Positions 44,922-54,295 of a DNA stretch of 64,000 nt are shown one piece after another; position 1 is the first letter of the stretch; every line of letters begins with the position of its first letter. The notes beneath the pieces are model-generated. The model saw nothing but the letters and a program-made list of their open reading frames with translations. It was not told the origin of the DNA and made no database searches. Made by a program: the position numbers and the translations under genes. The stretch covers positions 1-64,000 of the forward strand of contig JAFAGC010000015.1 of NCBI GenBank assembly GCA_023423065.1, given 5' to 3'. This DNA is from Pseudomonadota bacterium. Its GTDB lineage: Bacteria > Pseudomonadota > Gammaproteobacteria > Steroidobacterales > Steroidobacteraceae.

Positions 44922-47596
44922 TCGGACTTCTTCGTCGTCTCGGCGATGATGCCCTGGATCTCCGCGACGCACGAGCCGCAGTTGGTGCCGCACTTCAGGC
45001 GCTTGCCGATTTCGGCCGCCGTCGCGGCCGCGCCGAGTTCGCGCGCGCAGGCGGCGATCGGATTGCGGCCGATGCCGAAACACGAACACACCAGCGGGCC
45101 CTGGTCCGCTCCTTCGATCGCACGGCCGGCGAGGATCGCCGCGCGCGCGTTTGAATCGAGCTTGCGGCCGCCGAACAGGCGCGCAAGCCAGCCGCGCTCC
45201 GGCAGCGACGGCCGGCGATCGAAGTAGATGCAGGCTTCCAGCCGGTCGTCGACGAACCATGCCGCGCGGTACACGTGCCGCTTCGGCTCGTGGTATTCGA
45301 TCCAGTCGACGTTGGAGACCTCACCGTCGGCCGGAACGCCGAGCAGGCGTCGCGCCTCGATCGACCAATTGCGTGGGTGATTGCCGGCGAGCTCGTAGCG
45401 CACGAACTTCTCGCCCTGCACTTTCGTCCACCACTGCGTCACCGGCGGTGGACGCGAGCTGCGCGTGAGCATCACGCCAAACCACTCCGCTTCGAAGTGT
45501 TCGATCGCGACCGGCGTGTGCTTGAGCTCCGGTTCGCCCGAGACCGGATCGACCACGGGATTCGTCAACGCGCCGACGCGCGCGTCGGAGGCGAACGCGC
45601 GATTCCAGTGGATGGGCGCGAACACCATGCCGGAGGGAACGTCGGCCCCGGCGCGCACGCGCACGACCATCGAGCCCCAGTCGGAACGCAGCGTGGCGAG
45701 CTCGCCGCCACGCACCGCGTAGCGCAGCGCGTCCTCGGTGTTGATCTCGACGTACGGCTCGGCGATGTGCGCGGAGAGACGCGCCGATTTTCCGGTGCGC
45801 GTCATCGTGTGCCAGTGATCGCGCACGCGCCCGGTGTTGAGCACCAGCGGATACTCGACGCTCGGCGCGTTGCCCGGCATCCGCGGCGTCAGCGCGACGA
45901 AACGCGCGCGGCCATCGGGGTGCAGAAACTTGCCGTCCGCGAACATCGGTCCGCGCGTCGACTCGCGTGATGCTGCCATCGGCCAGGCGGCCGGCTGCCA
46001 CTGCTCGAATTCTTCCGCGGTGATGTCCGCCCACGCGCCGAGGTTCAGCGCCCGCCTGCCGTCGTTCGCGCAAGTCGTGAGACGCACGTGTTCGCGGAAC
46101 ACTTCGTGCGGTGTCGCGAAATCGAATCCTGAGAATCCCATCGCTTTCGCGACGTCGCAGACGATGCGCCAGTCCGCGCGTGCCTCGCCGGGCGCGGGCA
46201 GGAACGGACGCTGCCGCGAGATCGTGCGATCGGAATTGGTGACCATGCCGTCCTTCTCGCCCCAGGCGAGCGCGGGTAGCAGCACGTGCGCGAACTGCGC
46301 CGTGTCGGTGTTGCCCATCACGTCGGATACGGCGACGAACTCGCAGCGCCCCAGCGCCTCGCGCACCTTGTCGGCCTCGGGAAGGCTGACTACCGGGTTC
46401 GTCGCCATGATCCACACCGCCTTTATCTTGCCGGCGTGGATCTGGTCGAACATCTCGACGGCCTTCGGCCCCTGCTTCGTGGCGATCGTCGGGCTGTCCC
46501 AGAACTGCTGCACGGCCGCCCTGCCCGGCTCGTCATGCAGATCGACGTGTGCGGCGAGCGTGTTCACGAAGCCGCCGACTTCGCGCCCGCCCATCGCGTT
46601 GGGCTGACCCGTGACCGAGAACGGTCCCGCGCCCGGCTTGCCGATCCGGCCCGTGGCGAGGTGACAGTTGATGATCGCATTGACCTTGTCGGTCCCCGCG
46701 GAGCTCTGATTCACGCCCTGCGAGAACGCGGTGATGACCGCCGGGGTTTCGGCGAATAGTTTGAAGAACTGCTCGACCAGCGAGACCTCGAGCCCGCATG
46801 CGCGCGCCGCGTCCTCGAGCGATCCACCACCCGCGCGCGCGGCCGCGAGCGTCTCGTCGAACCCGTTCGTGTGCACCGCGATGTATTCGCGATCGAGATG
46901 ACCGTTATCCGCGAGCCAAACCAATAGGCCATTGAACAGATGCACGTCCGTGCCGGCGGCGAGCGGCAGGTGCAGATCGGACAGCTTCGTCGTCGCCGTG
47001 CGGCGCGGATCGAGTGCGACGATCTTCATGTCCGGCCGGGCCTCGCGCGCCGCGATCATTCGCTGCAGCAGGATCGGATGGCACCACGCCGTGTTCGAGC
47101 CGACCAGCACGACGAGGTCCGTGTGTTCGAGATCCTCGTAACTCACCGGCACCACATCCTCGCCGAACGCGCGCTTGTGGCCCGCGACCGCGGACGCCAT
47201 GCACAGCCGCGAGTTCGTGTCGATGTTCGCCGCGCCGATGTAGCCCTTCATGAGCTTGTTCGCGACGTAATAGTCCTCGGTGAGCAGCTGTCCCGAGACG
47301 TAGAACGCGACGGATTCGGGCCCGTGGCGCTCGATGGTCCGGGCGAAGGCATTCGCGACCGTGTAGATAGCCGCGTCCCACGACGCGCGCGCGCCGTAGA
47401 CCATCGGGTGCAGCAGCCGGTCGTCGAGGCCGACGGTCTCGCCCAGCGCACTGCCCTTCACGCACAACCTGCCGCGATTGGCCGGGTGCGCGGGATCGCC
47501 GCGGACATCGACGGCGCCGCGACGCGGCGTCGCCAGCACGCCGCAGCCCACGCCGCAGTAGGGACAGGTGGTGCGTGTGGGTCCTGGTGCTTCCAC
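44897..47596 (-). CDS. nasA: assimilatory nitrate reductase catalytic subunit
   Basis: 899 residues from a GTG at 47596 (a TTG at 47605 overlapping the preceding stop is an alternative). The N-terminal [4Fe-4S] site is CPYCGVGCGV...RGRLCVKG. The molybdenum-ligand cysteine lies in NSRLCMASAVAG, with molybdopterin-binding regions throughout. A C-terminal BFD-type [2Fe-2S] domain has VCSCFGIG and LKCGTNCGSC. It reduces nitrate to nitrite in the cytosol. The final residues MGTFLVS come from a repeat that has entered the 3' end. It follows the NirD-FAD reductase fusion. Confidence 0.95.
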   Translation of the reverse strand: MEAPGPTRTTCPYCGVGCGVLATPRRGAVDVRGDPAHPANRGRLCVKGSALGETVGLDDRLLHPMVYGARASWDAAIYTVANAFARTIERHGPESVAFYVSGQLLTEDYYVANKLMKGYIGAANIDTNSRLCMASAVAGHKRAFGEDVVPVSYEDLEHTDLVVLVGSNTAWCHPILLQRMIAAREARPDMKIVALDPRRTATTKLSDLHLPLAAGTDVHLFNGLLVWLADNGHLDREYIAVHTNGFDETLAAARAGGGSLEDAARACGLEVSLVEQFFKLFAETPAVITAFSQGVNQSSAGTDKVNAIINCHLATGRIGKPGAGPFSVTGQPNAMGGREVGGFVNTLAAHVDLHDEPGRAAVQQFWDSPTIATKQGPKAVEMFDQIHAGKIKAVWIMATNPVVSLPEADKVREALGRCEFVAVSDVMGNTDTAQFAHVLLPALAWGEKDGMVTNSDRTISRQRPFLPAPGEARADWRIVCDVAKAMGFSGFDFATPHEVFREHVRLTTCANDGRRALNLGAWADITAEEFEQWQPAAWPMAASRESTRGPMFADGKFLHPDGRARFVALTPRMPGNAPSVEYPLVLNTGRVRDHWHTMTRTGKSARLSAHIAEPYVEINTEDALRYAVRGGELATLRSDWGSMVVRVRAGADVPSGMVFAPIHWNRAFASDARVGALTNPVVDPVSGEPELKHTPVAIEHFEAEWFGVMLTRSSRPPPVTQWWTKVQGEKFVRYELAGNHPRNWSIEARRLLGVPADGEVSNVDWIEYHEPKRHVYRAAWFVDDRLEACIYFDRRPSLPERGWLARLFGGRKLDSNARAAILAGRAIEGADQGPLVCSCFGIGRNPIAACARELGAAATAAEIGKRLKCGTNCGSCVAEIQGIIAETTKKSEMGTFLVS

Positions 47597-47601
47597 TGTC
47601 C

Positions 47602-49143
47602 TCAAGCGGCTGCCGAAGTGTCGAACAGCAACGAATCGCGGATCGGCCCGACGTCCGTGCCATCCGCGATCAGCTCGCGCAGCCGGCTCGCCTCGCGCGT
47701 ATCGCCGAACAGCACCGCGCCGCACACCTTGTTGCCTTCGAGCACGATGCGCTTGTAGACGCCACGGCGCTTGTCGGAGAGGACCAGCGATTCGCGATTC
47801 GCCTTCTCCGAGAAATCGCCCGCGGAGAACACTTCGATGCCGGAGACCTTGAGCTGCGTGGCGTTGATCGCGCCGGAGAAACGCGACACCCCGATCTCGG
47901 CGATGTGCTGCGCGCAGATGCGCGCCTGCTCCCACAACGGTGCGACGAGACCGAACGTCTGGCGGCGATGCTGCACGCACTCGCCCACCGCGTAGATGGC
48001 CGGGTCGTAGGTCTGCAGCGTGTCGTCCACGAGGATGCCACGGTCGCATGCAAGATGGGCGCGCTTGGCCAGCTCCATGTTCGGGCGCACACCCACCGCC
48101 ATGACGACGAGGTCGGCATTCACTGCCGTCCCATCCGAGAATTTCACACCTGTCACGCGATCCGTACCCACGATTTCCTGGGTCTTCGCCGACATGCGGA
48201 ACTCGATGCCGCGCTTCTCGAGCGCGGACTTGAGCAGCGCACCCGCCTGGCCGTCGAGCTGCCGTTCCATGAGCGTGTCGAGCAGGTGAACCACCGTGAC
48301 GTGCATGCCGCGCAGCGAGAGGCCATGCGCGGCTTCGAGCCCCAACAACCCGCCGCCGATGACGACGGCGCGGCGGTCCGCGCCCGAACGCTCGAGCATG
48401 CGGTTCACGTCGTCGAGATCGCGGAACGTGACCACGCCGGGCAGATCCTTGCCGGGCAGCGGCAACACGATGGGATCCGAGCCCGTGGCGATCAGCAGAC
48501 GGTCGTATTGCGCGACCTTGCCGTGCTTCGACCGTACCGTGCGGCGCTTGCGGTCGATCTCGACGATCGGATCGCCTGAGTGCAGCGTGATGCCGCGGCG
48601 CGTGTACCACGTGGGCCGGTGCAGCATGATGTCGTCGGCCTGCTGTTCGCCCGAGAGCACCGGCGAGAGCAGGATGCGGTTGTAGTTGCCGCGCGGCTCG
48701 GCGCCGAACACCGTGATCTGGAAGCGATCCGCGACGCCGAGCTTGAGCAGTTCCTCGACGGTGCGCATGCCGGCCATGCCGTTGCCCGCGACCACGAGCC
48801 GCGTGCGGCGCGCCGCCGGGCGCGGCGCCTCGATCTGCACGAATCCATCGGAGATGCGCGTGGCGTAGGCCGTGACGCTGAACGTCGGGTCCTCGATGCA
48901 GCGCCCCGAGGCCAGCGAGTAGTGATGCTTGTAGATAGGCGACGCGACGACGCGCTCGTTCTGCAGGTCGCCGGTCAGGCCGCGCGACAACACGTTCGCG
49001 CGGCTCGCCGGATCGAAGTTGTCGAGCGCGTAAGCCTTGCCTTCCACCAGGAACACCGCGATCTGCCGCCCGGACACGAGCGCGCAGACTCCGGTTCCGT
49101 CGATCAGCTCGTCAATGGAACAAACATTCTGCCAGTTGCTCAT
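47602..49143 (-). CDS. NirD-like Rieske domain fused to NAD(P)H/FAD oxidoreductase
   Basis: 513 residues from the ATG at 49143, overlapping the nirB stop (ATGA). Residues ~1-105 match the nitrite reductase small subunit NirD (SNWQNVCSIDELIDGTGVCA), which has the Rieske fold without the iron ligands. Residues ~112-500 are an FAD/NAD(P)H pyridine-nucleotide oxidoreductase like the front half of NirB (VVAGNGMAGMRTVEELL, AVVIGGGLLGLEAAHGL, YAVGECVQHR). It may serve both as nitrite reductase subunit and as the NAD(P)H electron donor for the adjacent nitrate reductase, replacing a separate reductase (inference). Confidence 0.9.
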   Translation of the reverse strand: MSNWQNVCSIDELIDGTGVCALVSGRQIAVFLVEGKAYALDNFDPASRANVLSRGLTGDLQNERVVASPIYKHHYSLASGRCIEDPTFSVTAYATRISDGFVQIEAPRPAARRTRLVVAGNGMAGMRTVEELLKLGVADRFQITVFGAEPRGNYNRILLSPVLSGEQQADDIMLHRPTWYTRRGITLHSGDPIVEIDRKRRTVRSKHGKVAQYDRLLIATGSDPIVLPLPGKDLPGVVTFRDLDDVNRMLERSGADRRAVVIGGGLLGLEAAHGLSLRGMHVTVVHLLDTLMERQLDGQAGALLKSALEKRGIEFRMSAKTQEIVGTDRVTGVKFSDGTAVNADLVVMAVGVRPNMELAKRAHLACDRGILVDDTLQTYDPAIYAVGECVQHRRQTFGLVAPLWEQARICAQHIAEIGVSRFSGAINATQLKVSGIEVFSAGDFSEKANRESLVLSDKRRGVYKRIVLEGNKVCGAVLFGDTREASRLRELIADGTDVGPIRDSLLFDTSAAA

Positions 49144-51683
49144 GCCGCGACCCCGGTCTCGGCGAGCTTCGCTCGTTCTTCGGCGGTCGCCGGGCGGATC
49201 TGCCCGCGCTCCTCGACGAACAGCACGTTCTTGTCGGTTTCCTCGGCATTCACGAAATGCCGGAAACGCTTGAGCGTCTGCGGATCCTCGATCGCAACCT
49301 TCCATTCGCACGCGTACGTGCCGATCACGCGCGCCATGTCGGCTTCGAGCTCGGCGGCGATGCCGAGCGAGTCCTCGCAAACTACCTTGCGCACATAGTC
49401 GATGCCGCCCTCGAGGTTCTCGAGCCAGGTCGACGTGCGTTGCAGGCGATCCGCCGTGCGCACGTAGAACATCAGGTAACGGTCGATGTATTTGATGAGC
49501 GTCGCGGTGTCGAGATCGCGCGCCAGCAGGTCGGCGTGGCGCGGCTTCATGCCGCCGTTGCCCGAGACGTAGAGATTCCAGCCGCCTTCGGTGGCGATGA
49601 CGCCGACATCCTTGCCCTGCGCCTCCGCGCATTCGCGCGTGCAGCCCGAGACGGCGAACTTGATCTTGTGCGGCGCGCGCAGACCCTTGTAGCGATTCTC
49701 GAGATCGATCGCGAGACCGACCGAATCCTGCACGCCGTATCGGCACCACGTGGAGCCGACGCAGCTCTTCACCGTGCGCAGCGCCTTGCCGTACGCGTGG
49801 CCGGATTCGAAGCCGGCGTCGATGAGCTCGCGCCAGATCTCGGGCAACTGGTGCACTTGCGCGCCGAACATGTCGATGCGCTGGCCGCCCGTGATCTTGG
49901 TATAGAGGCCGTACTTCTTCGCGATCTGGCCGATGACGATGAGTCCGTCCGGCGTGATCTCACCACCCGGTACGCGCGGCACCACGGAATACGTGCCGTC
50001 CTTCTGCATGTTCGCGAGGTAGTAGTCGTTCGTGTCCTGCAGCGGAGCGTTGCGCTTCTTGAGCACGAACTCGTTCCAGCACGAGGCGAGGATCGACGCG
50101 ACCGCGGGTTTGCAGATGTCGCAGCCGAGGCCCTTGCCGTGTCTGGCGATCAAGTCGTCGAAGGTCTTGATCTCCCCGACCCGCACCAGGTGGAAAAGCT
50201 GCTGGCGCGTGTACGGAAAATGCTCGCACATCGACACGTTTACGCTCACGCCGCGCTTCTTGAGCTCGGCGTTGAGTAGTTGGGTGACGAGCGGCGTACA
50301 TCCGCCGCAGGAGGTGCCCGCCTTGGTCTTCGTCTTGAGCGCGCCGACGGTCGTGCAACCGGCTTCGATGGCGGCGCAGATGCCGCCCTTCGAAACGTTG
50401 TTGCAGGAACACACTTGCGCAGAAGCCGGCAGCGCGGCCAGGGCGTTGGTCGGGGGTGCACCCGCGCTGGCCGCGGCCGCCGGAAACAGCAGAGTCTCGG
50501 GATTCTCGGGCAACGCCATGGCGTTGCTCATCGTCTGGTGCCACATCGAGTAGTCGGACGTGTCGCCGACCAGCACCGCGCCGAGCAGCTTCTTGCACTC
50601 GGCGTCGACGACCAGCTTCTTGTAGACCTCCTTGCGCTGGTCGAAGAACGAGTAGACGCGCGCGCCTGGGGTCGCTGCGTGCGCATCACCGATCGAGCCG
50701 ACTTCGACGCCGAGCAGCTTGAGCTTGGTGCTCATGTCGGCGCCGGCGAAGGTTTCTCCCCCGGTGCCGAGGATGCGCGAGGCCGCGATACGCGCCATCT
50801 GGTAGCCCGGCGCGACCAGGCCGAATATCTTCCCGTCGAACGCAGCGCACTCGCCGATCGCGAAGATGGACTCATCGGAAGTGCGGCAGTCGCCATCGAT
50901 CACGATGCCGCCGCGCGGCGCGACTTCGAGCCCGCAGTTGCGCGCGAGCTCGTCGCGCGGGCGGATGCCCGCGGAGATCACGACGATGTCGGTTTCCAGC
51001 GAGCCGCCGTCGGCGAAATGCATGCGATGACGCGCGGATTCGCCGTCGTCGATGCGCGTGGTGTTCTTGCCGGTGTGGACCGCGACACCGAGGCCTTCGA
51101 TGCGCGAACGCAGCAGGCCGCCGCCGCCCTCGTCCACCTGCACGGCCATGAGTCGCGGGGCGAATTCAACGACGTGGGTAGTGAGGCCGAGGTCCTTGAG
51201 CGCCTTCGCGGCTTCGAGACCCAGCAAACCACCGCCGATCACGACACCGCGCGTGGAATTCTTGCCGGATTCGCCGATCGCCTCGAGGTCTTCGATCGTG
51301 CGATACACGAAAACGCCGGGACGATCGCGTCCCGGAATCGGCGGAACGAAAGGATACGAACCGGTCGCGAGTACCAGGACATCGTATTCGTATTCCGCGC
51401 CGCTTTTCGTCGTGACGCGTTTGCCCGCGCGATCGATCGAGACGACCGGGTCGCCCGAGTGCAGCTCGATGCCGTTCTTGTCGAAGAATTCGCGCGTCGT
51501 GAGCGTCAGGTCATCGGCGCTCGAACCGGAGAAGAATTTGGAGAGATTGACGCGGTCGTACGCGAGCCGCGGTTCTTCCGCGAGCATCGTGATCGACAAA
51601 TCCCTGGATGAATCCTGGGTCAGCGATTCGAGAAACCGCTGCCCGACCATTCCGTGGCCGACGACAATAATTCGCGTGGACAT
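49140..51683 (-). CDS. nirB: NAD(P)H nitrite reductase large subunit
   Basis: 847 residues from the ATG at 51683 (MSTRIIVVGHGMVGQRFLES). In order: an FAD/NAD(P)H oxidoreductase (GGGLLGLEAAKAL), a BFD-type [2Fe-2S] domain (CSCNNVSKGG...TSCGGCTPL), then the siroheme/[4Fe-4S] nitrite reductase module with GSTWCRYGVQDS and FAVSGCTRECAEAQGKD. It reduces nitrite to ammonium and requires siroheme, which the HemC-like/HemB/CysG and HemD-like genes nearby are placed to provide. A sigma-54 promoter lies just upstream. Confidence 0.97.
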   Translation of the reverse strand: MSTRIIVVGHGMVGQRFLESLTQDSSRDLSITMLAEEPRLAYDRVNLSKFFSGSSADDLTLTTREFFDKNGIELHSGDPVVSIDRAGKRVTTKSGAEYEYDVLVLATGSYPFVPPIPGRDRPGVFVYRTIEDLEAIGESGKNSTRGVVIGGGLLGLEAAKALKDLGLTTHVVEFAPRLMAVQVDEGGGGLLRSRIEGLGVAVHTGKNTTRIDDGESARHRMHFADGGSLETDIVVISAGIRPRDELARNCGLEVAPRGGIVIDGDCRTSDESIFAIGECAAFDGKIFGLVAPGYQMARIAASRILGTGGETFAGADMSTKLKLLGVEVGSIGDAHAATPGARVYSFFDQRKEVYKKLVVDAECKKLLGAVLVGDTSDYSMWHQTMSNAMALPENPETLLFPAAAASAGAPPTNALAALPASAQVCSCNNVSKGGICAAIEAGCTTVGALKTKTKAGTSCGGCTPLVTQLLNAELKKRGVSVNVSMCEHFPYTRQQLFHLVRVGEIKTFDDLIARHGKGLGCDICKPAVASILASCWNEFVLKKRNAPLQDTNDYYLANMQKDGTYSVVPRVPGGEITPDGLIVIGQIAKKYGLYTKITGGQRIDMFGAQVHQLPEIWRELIDAGFESGHAYGKALRTVKSCVGSTWCRYGVQDSVGLAIDLENRYKGLRAPHKIKFAVSGCTRECAEAQGKDVGVIATEGGWNLYVSGNGGMKPRHADLLARDLDTATLIKYIDRYLMFYVRTADRLQRTSTWLENLEGGIDYVRKVVCEDSLGIAAELEADMARVIGTYACEWKVAIEDPQTLKRFRHFVNAEETDKNVLFVEERGQIRPATAEERAKLAETGVAA

Positions 51684-51723
51684 TGCTGAATCTGGCCCTC
51701 GTTCCGATAGCAATGACCTTGTT

Positions 51724-51740
51724 AAGCAACGTCCATGCCA
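51724..51740 (-). promoter_or_regulatory. sigma-54 promoter of the nirB operon
   Basis: TGGCATGGACGTTGCTT on the minus strand has GG-N10-GC spacing and matches the RpoN consensus. The predicted start point is about 30 bases before the nirB ATG. Further upstream (51808-51821) is the hairpin GGGGGTGAACCCCC, just after the stop of the next minus-strand gene. Confidence 0.85.
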
Positions 51741-51826
51741 CGAACGCCGGCGGGGGGAGCTCCGCAGCCGGGGCCCTGGATCGGATGGGTTGCCTCAGTC
51801 CGGTGCAGGGGGTGAACCCCCGCGCC

Positions 51827-52321
51827 TCAGTTGCGGGCAGGTGTCCCGAAGTAGGCCCTCGCTTTCCTCGAGAAAGCAAAGGCATGGAGCAGCCAGACGG
51901 CGGGTACGAAACAGAGGAGAAAGCTCAGGATGAGGCTCGGTAGCTGGGACTTGTCCTCCAGTGCCAGGTAGGTCGTGATCACGAGCCAGATCAACGCGCC
52001 GAGGAAAAACGAGTAGAGAGCCACGCCGCACCAGCGCCCGAGCTGCGAGCGCCTGGGTAGTTGGAACAGCATCACGAACAGGACGACGAGGAAACCGATG
52101 CGAAAGCCGGTGTTGGTGGGCATCCAGATCATCGTCACGCCGACCTTGCTCCACTCCCAGATCCCGTAGAAGTAGCGCGTGATGCCCACGACGAGCATCG
52201 CCGCCGCGGCGACCGCCAGCACCTGCGTGATCGTCACCGCCCATGGCTTCGGTGGCAGCTGCGCGCCACGATCGTCCGCCACCGTCGCCGCCGGCGGCAG
52301 ATATGGATTGTGGTCGGTCAC
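51827..52321 (-). CDS. membrane protein of unknown function (164 aa)
   Basis: Starts with a GTG at 52321 that overlaps the stop of the upstream gene (GTGA). The N-terminus TDHNPYLPPAATVADD is soluble, followed by four hydrophobic helices. The NPYxPP opening is common in small uncharacterised membrane proteins. Longer frames that start further upstream lie within the neighbouring gene and are not supported. Confidence 0.65.
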   Translation of the reverse strand: MTDHNPYLPPAATVADDRGAQLPPKPWAVTITQVLAVAAAAMLVVGITRYFYGIWEWSKVGVTMIWMPTNTGFRIGFLVVLFVMLFQLPRRSQLGRWCGVALYSFFLGALIWLVITTYLALEDKSQLPSLILSFLLCFVPAVWLLHAFAFSRKARAYFGTPARN

Positions 52322-52716
52322 GACGAAGCGGGTTCGCGCGATGGGTTGCCGAACACGACGTACGCGAATCCGGCGAAAAAGATCGCGTAGATAGCCGCCA
52401 CCGCCCAGGTCCAGGCCGGCACCTGGCCCGCATGAGCGGCCTTCGCAATCGCGAGCCCCGCGGCGGTGAAGTGCAGCAGGTTGCCCATCGCGACCGGCCG
52501 CCCGTAAATGCCGCCGATCAGGTTGCCCCGGCCCATCCAGTTGATCGCCGCGAAACCGCAATAGAGGGCGCCGGCCACCTGCACGACCAGCAGTTCGGCG
52601 CCCGCACCGGGCGACCCGAGCCTTGCCAGCACGATCTCGGGCGAGAAGACGCAGGGAATCCCGAGCAGCATGAGAGTCAATGCGCTCGCGGACATGAGGA
52701 TGCGGGTCATCGTCAC
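52318..52716 (-). CDS. four-helix membrane protein of unknown function (132 aa)
   Basis: 132 residues with four hydrophobic stretches and short loops: MTMTRILMSASALTLMLLG, LLVVQVAGALYCGFAAINW, LLHFTAAGLAIAKAA and WAVAAIYAIFFAGFAYVVF. No catalytic motif. It is co-translated with the following 164-residue membrane protein. Confidence 0.65.
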   Translation of the reverse strand: MTMTRILMSASALTLMLLGIPCVFSPEIVLARLGSPGAGAELLVVQVAGALYCGFAAINWMGRGNLIGGIYGRPVAMGNLLHFTAAGLAIAKAAHAGQVPAWTWAVAAIYAIFFAGFAYVVFGNPSREPASS

Positions 52717-52772
52717 GCGGAAACTCCAGTGAATGTGATGCGGTCCACCGCGGGTCCGACTAGATAGTACCG

Positions 52773-53210
52773 CTAACTCTTCAGGAACAGCGAACCGCTG
52801 CCATAGTCGATGACCGCGGCATGTTCCTCGAACACGTCGACCCCCATGATCGCCTCGACCGGGCTCTCGCCCTTCTGGGTCAGGGCATCATTGACGTGCG
52901 AGAGGTCCATCGCCAGGAGCATTTTCGGACGTATGGATACTTCGGCCAGCTCGAGGCGAGCATCCTCCACAACGTATACGTCCATCTCGACGTTGCCCGC
53001 GCCGCCGCCCTTTTCCGGCTGCAGCGCAAGTGTGAGATCGAGCTCGCGCGCCAGCGCGAGACTGACCAGCGTACAGCCCGCCCCGGTGTCGACGAGCACG
53101 GAAACGGGACGACCGCGCAGGGATCCCGGTGCGTGAAAGTGCCCGACACCGCTGCGTTGCAGGGGAATCCGCCGATATCCAGCCTGCGTCAAGAACTCCG
53201 GAAGCTCCAT
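52773..53210 (-). CDS. retropepsin-like aspartic protease
   Basis: 145 residues, one retropepsin fold. The catalytic motif is VLVDTGAGCTLVS (D-T-G-A), with a flap region and the end IMGVDVFEEHAAVIDYGSGSLFL (the psi-loop G-x-D/hydrophobic type). No signal peptide or helix. Single-domain bacterial proteins of this family are thought to act as dimers; the substrate is unknown. Confidence 0.85.
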   Translation of the reverse strand: MELPEFLTQAGYRRIPLQRSGVGHFHAPGSLRGRPVSVLVDTGAGCTLVSLALARELDLTLALQPEKGGGAGNVEMDVYVVEDARLELAEVSIRPKMLLAMDLSHVNDALTQKGESPVEAIMGVDVFEEHAAVIDYGSGSLFLKS

Positions 53211-53245
53211 CGCACCCCTCTATCCACTGAACTCACGCCTTCGCT

Positions 53246-53857
53246 TCAGCCCCCATCCAGCCAGCCCGTGGAACGGCGCCAGTCGCGGATTTCCTTCTGT
53301 CGAGCTTCCCAGTCAAGCGGTGGGCGTTCGCCGTATTCCGCCGACAGCTGACGCTTGCGCTGAACGTCTTCGGCCAACGGCGGCAATCCGACCTCGGAGC
53401 GACGGAGGTCGACATTCGACGCATCGTCGATCGGCAGCGGACTCATCCGGCCGTCTCGGTCCCAATCGAATTGAGTTCCGTATCGCTGGTCCTTTCCTTC
53501 GTTCACGCGGATCCGATCCTCCAGCATCGCAACTTGCACGCGCGGGATTTCATCTCGCGACGCCGCCTCGCACATCAACGCGAGACCGCGCCGCTGCAGC
53601 GAGGGATTGCCTATCGCGTGCTGCAGGATGAGCCACGCGGCTTCCGCGCCATCGTCGCCCACGAGCGTACGCGTCGGCCAGCCGTGCGACTCGATGAGTG
53701 CCCGCAGCCGCGCCGCATTGCGCTCGTGGACCTCGCGCATGCGCGGGTGATATCCCCTGAACAGCTCGCCGCTTTGCGCGAGTTCCTCCCGCACGCGCAG
53801 GTCCTCCGCCGCCATTTCGAGCAGCTCGGAGCGCACGGGTTGGAGCGTTGCATCCAG
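53246..53857 (-). CDS. DUF6624-type protein
   Basis: About 203 residues. Motifs typical of DUF6624 are visible: RSELLEMAAEDLRVREEL, then SHGWPTRTLVGDDGAEAAWLILQHA, and near the end YGTQFDWDRDGRMSPLPI. No membrane helix. No ATG lies before the conserved N-terminus; a CTG at 53857, preceded by AAGGA with an 8-base spacing, gives the best start. The function of the family is unknown. Confidence 0.75.
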   Translation of the reverse strand: MDATLQPVRSELLEMAAEDLRVREELAQSGELFRGYHPRMREVHERNAARLRALIESHGWPTRTLVGDDGAEAAWLILQHAIGNPSLQRRGLALMCEAASRDEIPRVQVAMLEDRIRVNEGKDQRYGTQFDWDRDGRMSPLPIDDASNVDLRRSEVGLPPLAEDVQRKRQLSAEYGERPPLDWEARQKEIRDWRRSTGWLDGG

Positions 53858-53870
53858 ACGCGGCGTCCTT

Positions 53871-54290
53871 CTAACCGGTCTTGGCTTCGAGCTCCGGATC
53901 CACGATCCCCGCCCACTCCAGAGCTTCCATCCGCTCCCAGAAAGTACGGTACTCGACGATCCTTCCATCGCGAATCACGAAGCCGTCGGCAAACCGTCCG
54001 CCCATCCACTCCGTCGAGCCGTTCTTGCGAACCCTCGCGTGCAGGTAGACGACGACCTTCTCGCCGTTCTGCAGGAACTTCTCGGGATCGCAACTTCCTT
54101 CGGCCCACGTTTCGCGACCTTTACCGATATGCGCCCGCACGTCGGCAACGCCGCGATAAATGCCGGAAGTCGCATGTCCCTCGGGCTCGACGCGCAAGAT
54201 GTCCGGATCGAAATCCCTGAAGATCGCCTGCATGTCGAAGCGATTGATCGCGGAGAAAAAATCCGCCAATACCTTGGTTTCCGCACTCAT
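53871..54290 (-). CDS. SnoaL/NTF2-like protein
   Basis: 139 residues with the SnoaL-like fold: LADFFSAINRFDMQAI at the start, a central GIYRGVADVRAHI, and the strand pair WMGGRFADGFVIRDGRIVEYRTFWE. Such proteins are small polyketide-cyclase or steroid-isomerase-like enzymes or binding proteins. No specific function can be assigned. Confidence 0.8.
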   Translation of the reverse strand: MSAETKVLADFFSAINRFDMQAIFRDFDPDILRVEPEGHATSGIYRGVADVRAHIGKGRETWAEGSCDPEKFLQNGEKVVVYLHARVRKNGSTEWMGGRFADGFVIRDGRIVEYRTFWERMEALEWAGIVDPELEAKTG

Positions 54291-54295
54291 GGGAT

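Noticed and set aside
44897..48610. 1237-codon frame joining nirD-fusion region and nitrate reductase
   Set aside because: The front 338 codons are a shadow of the FAD reductase; nitrate reductase begins at about 47596.
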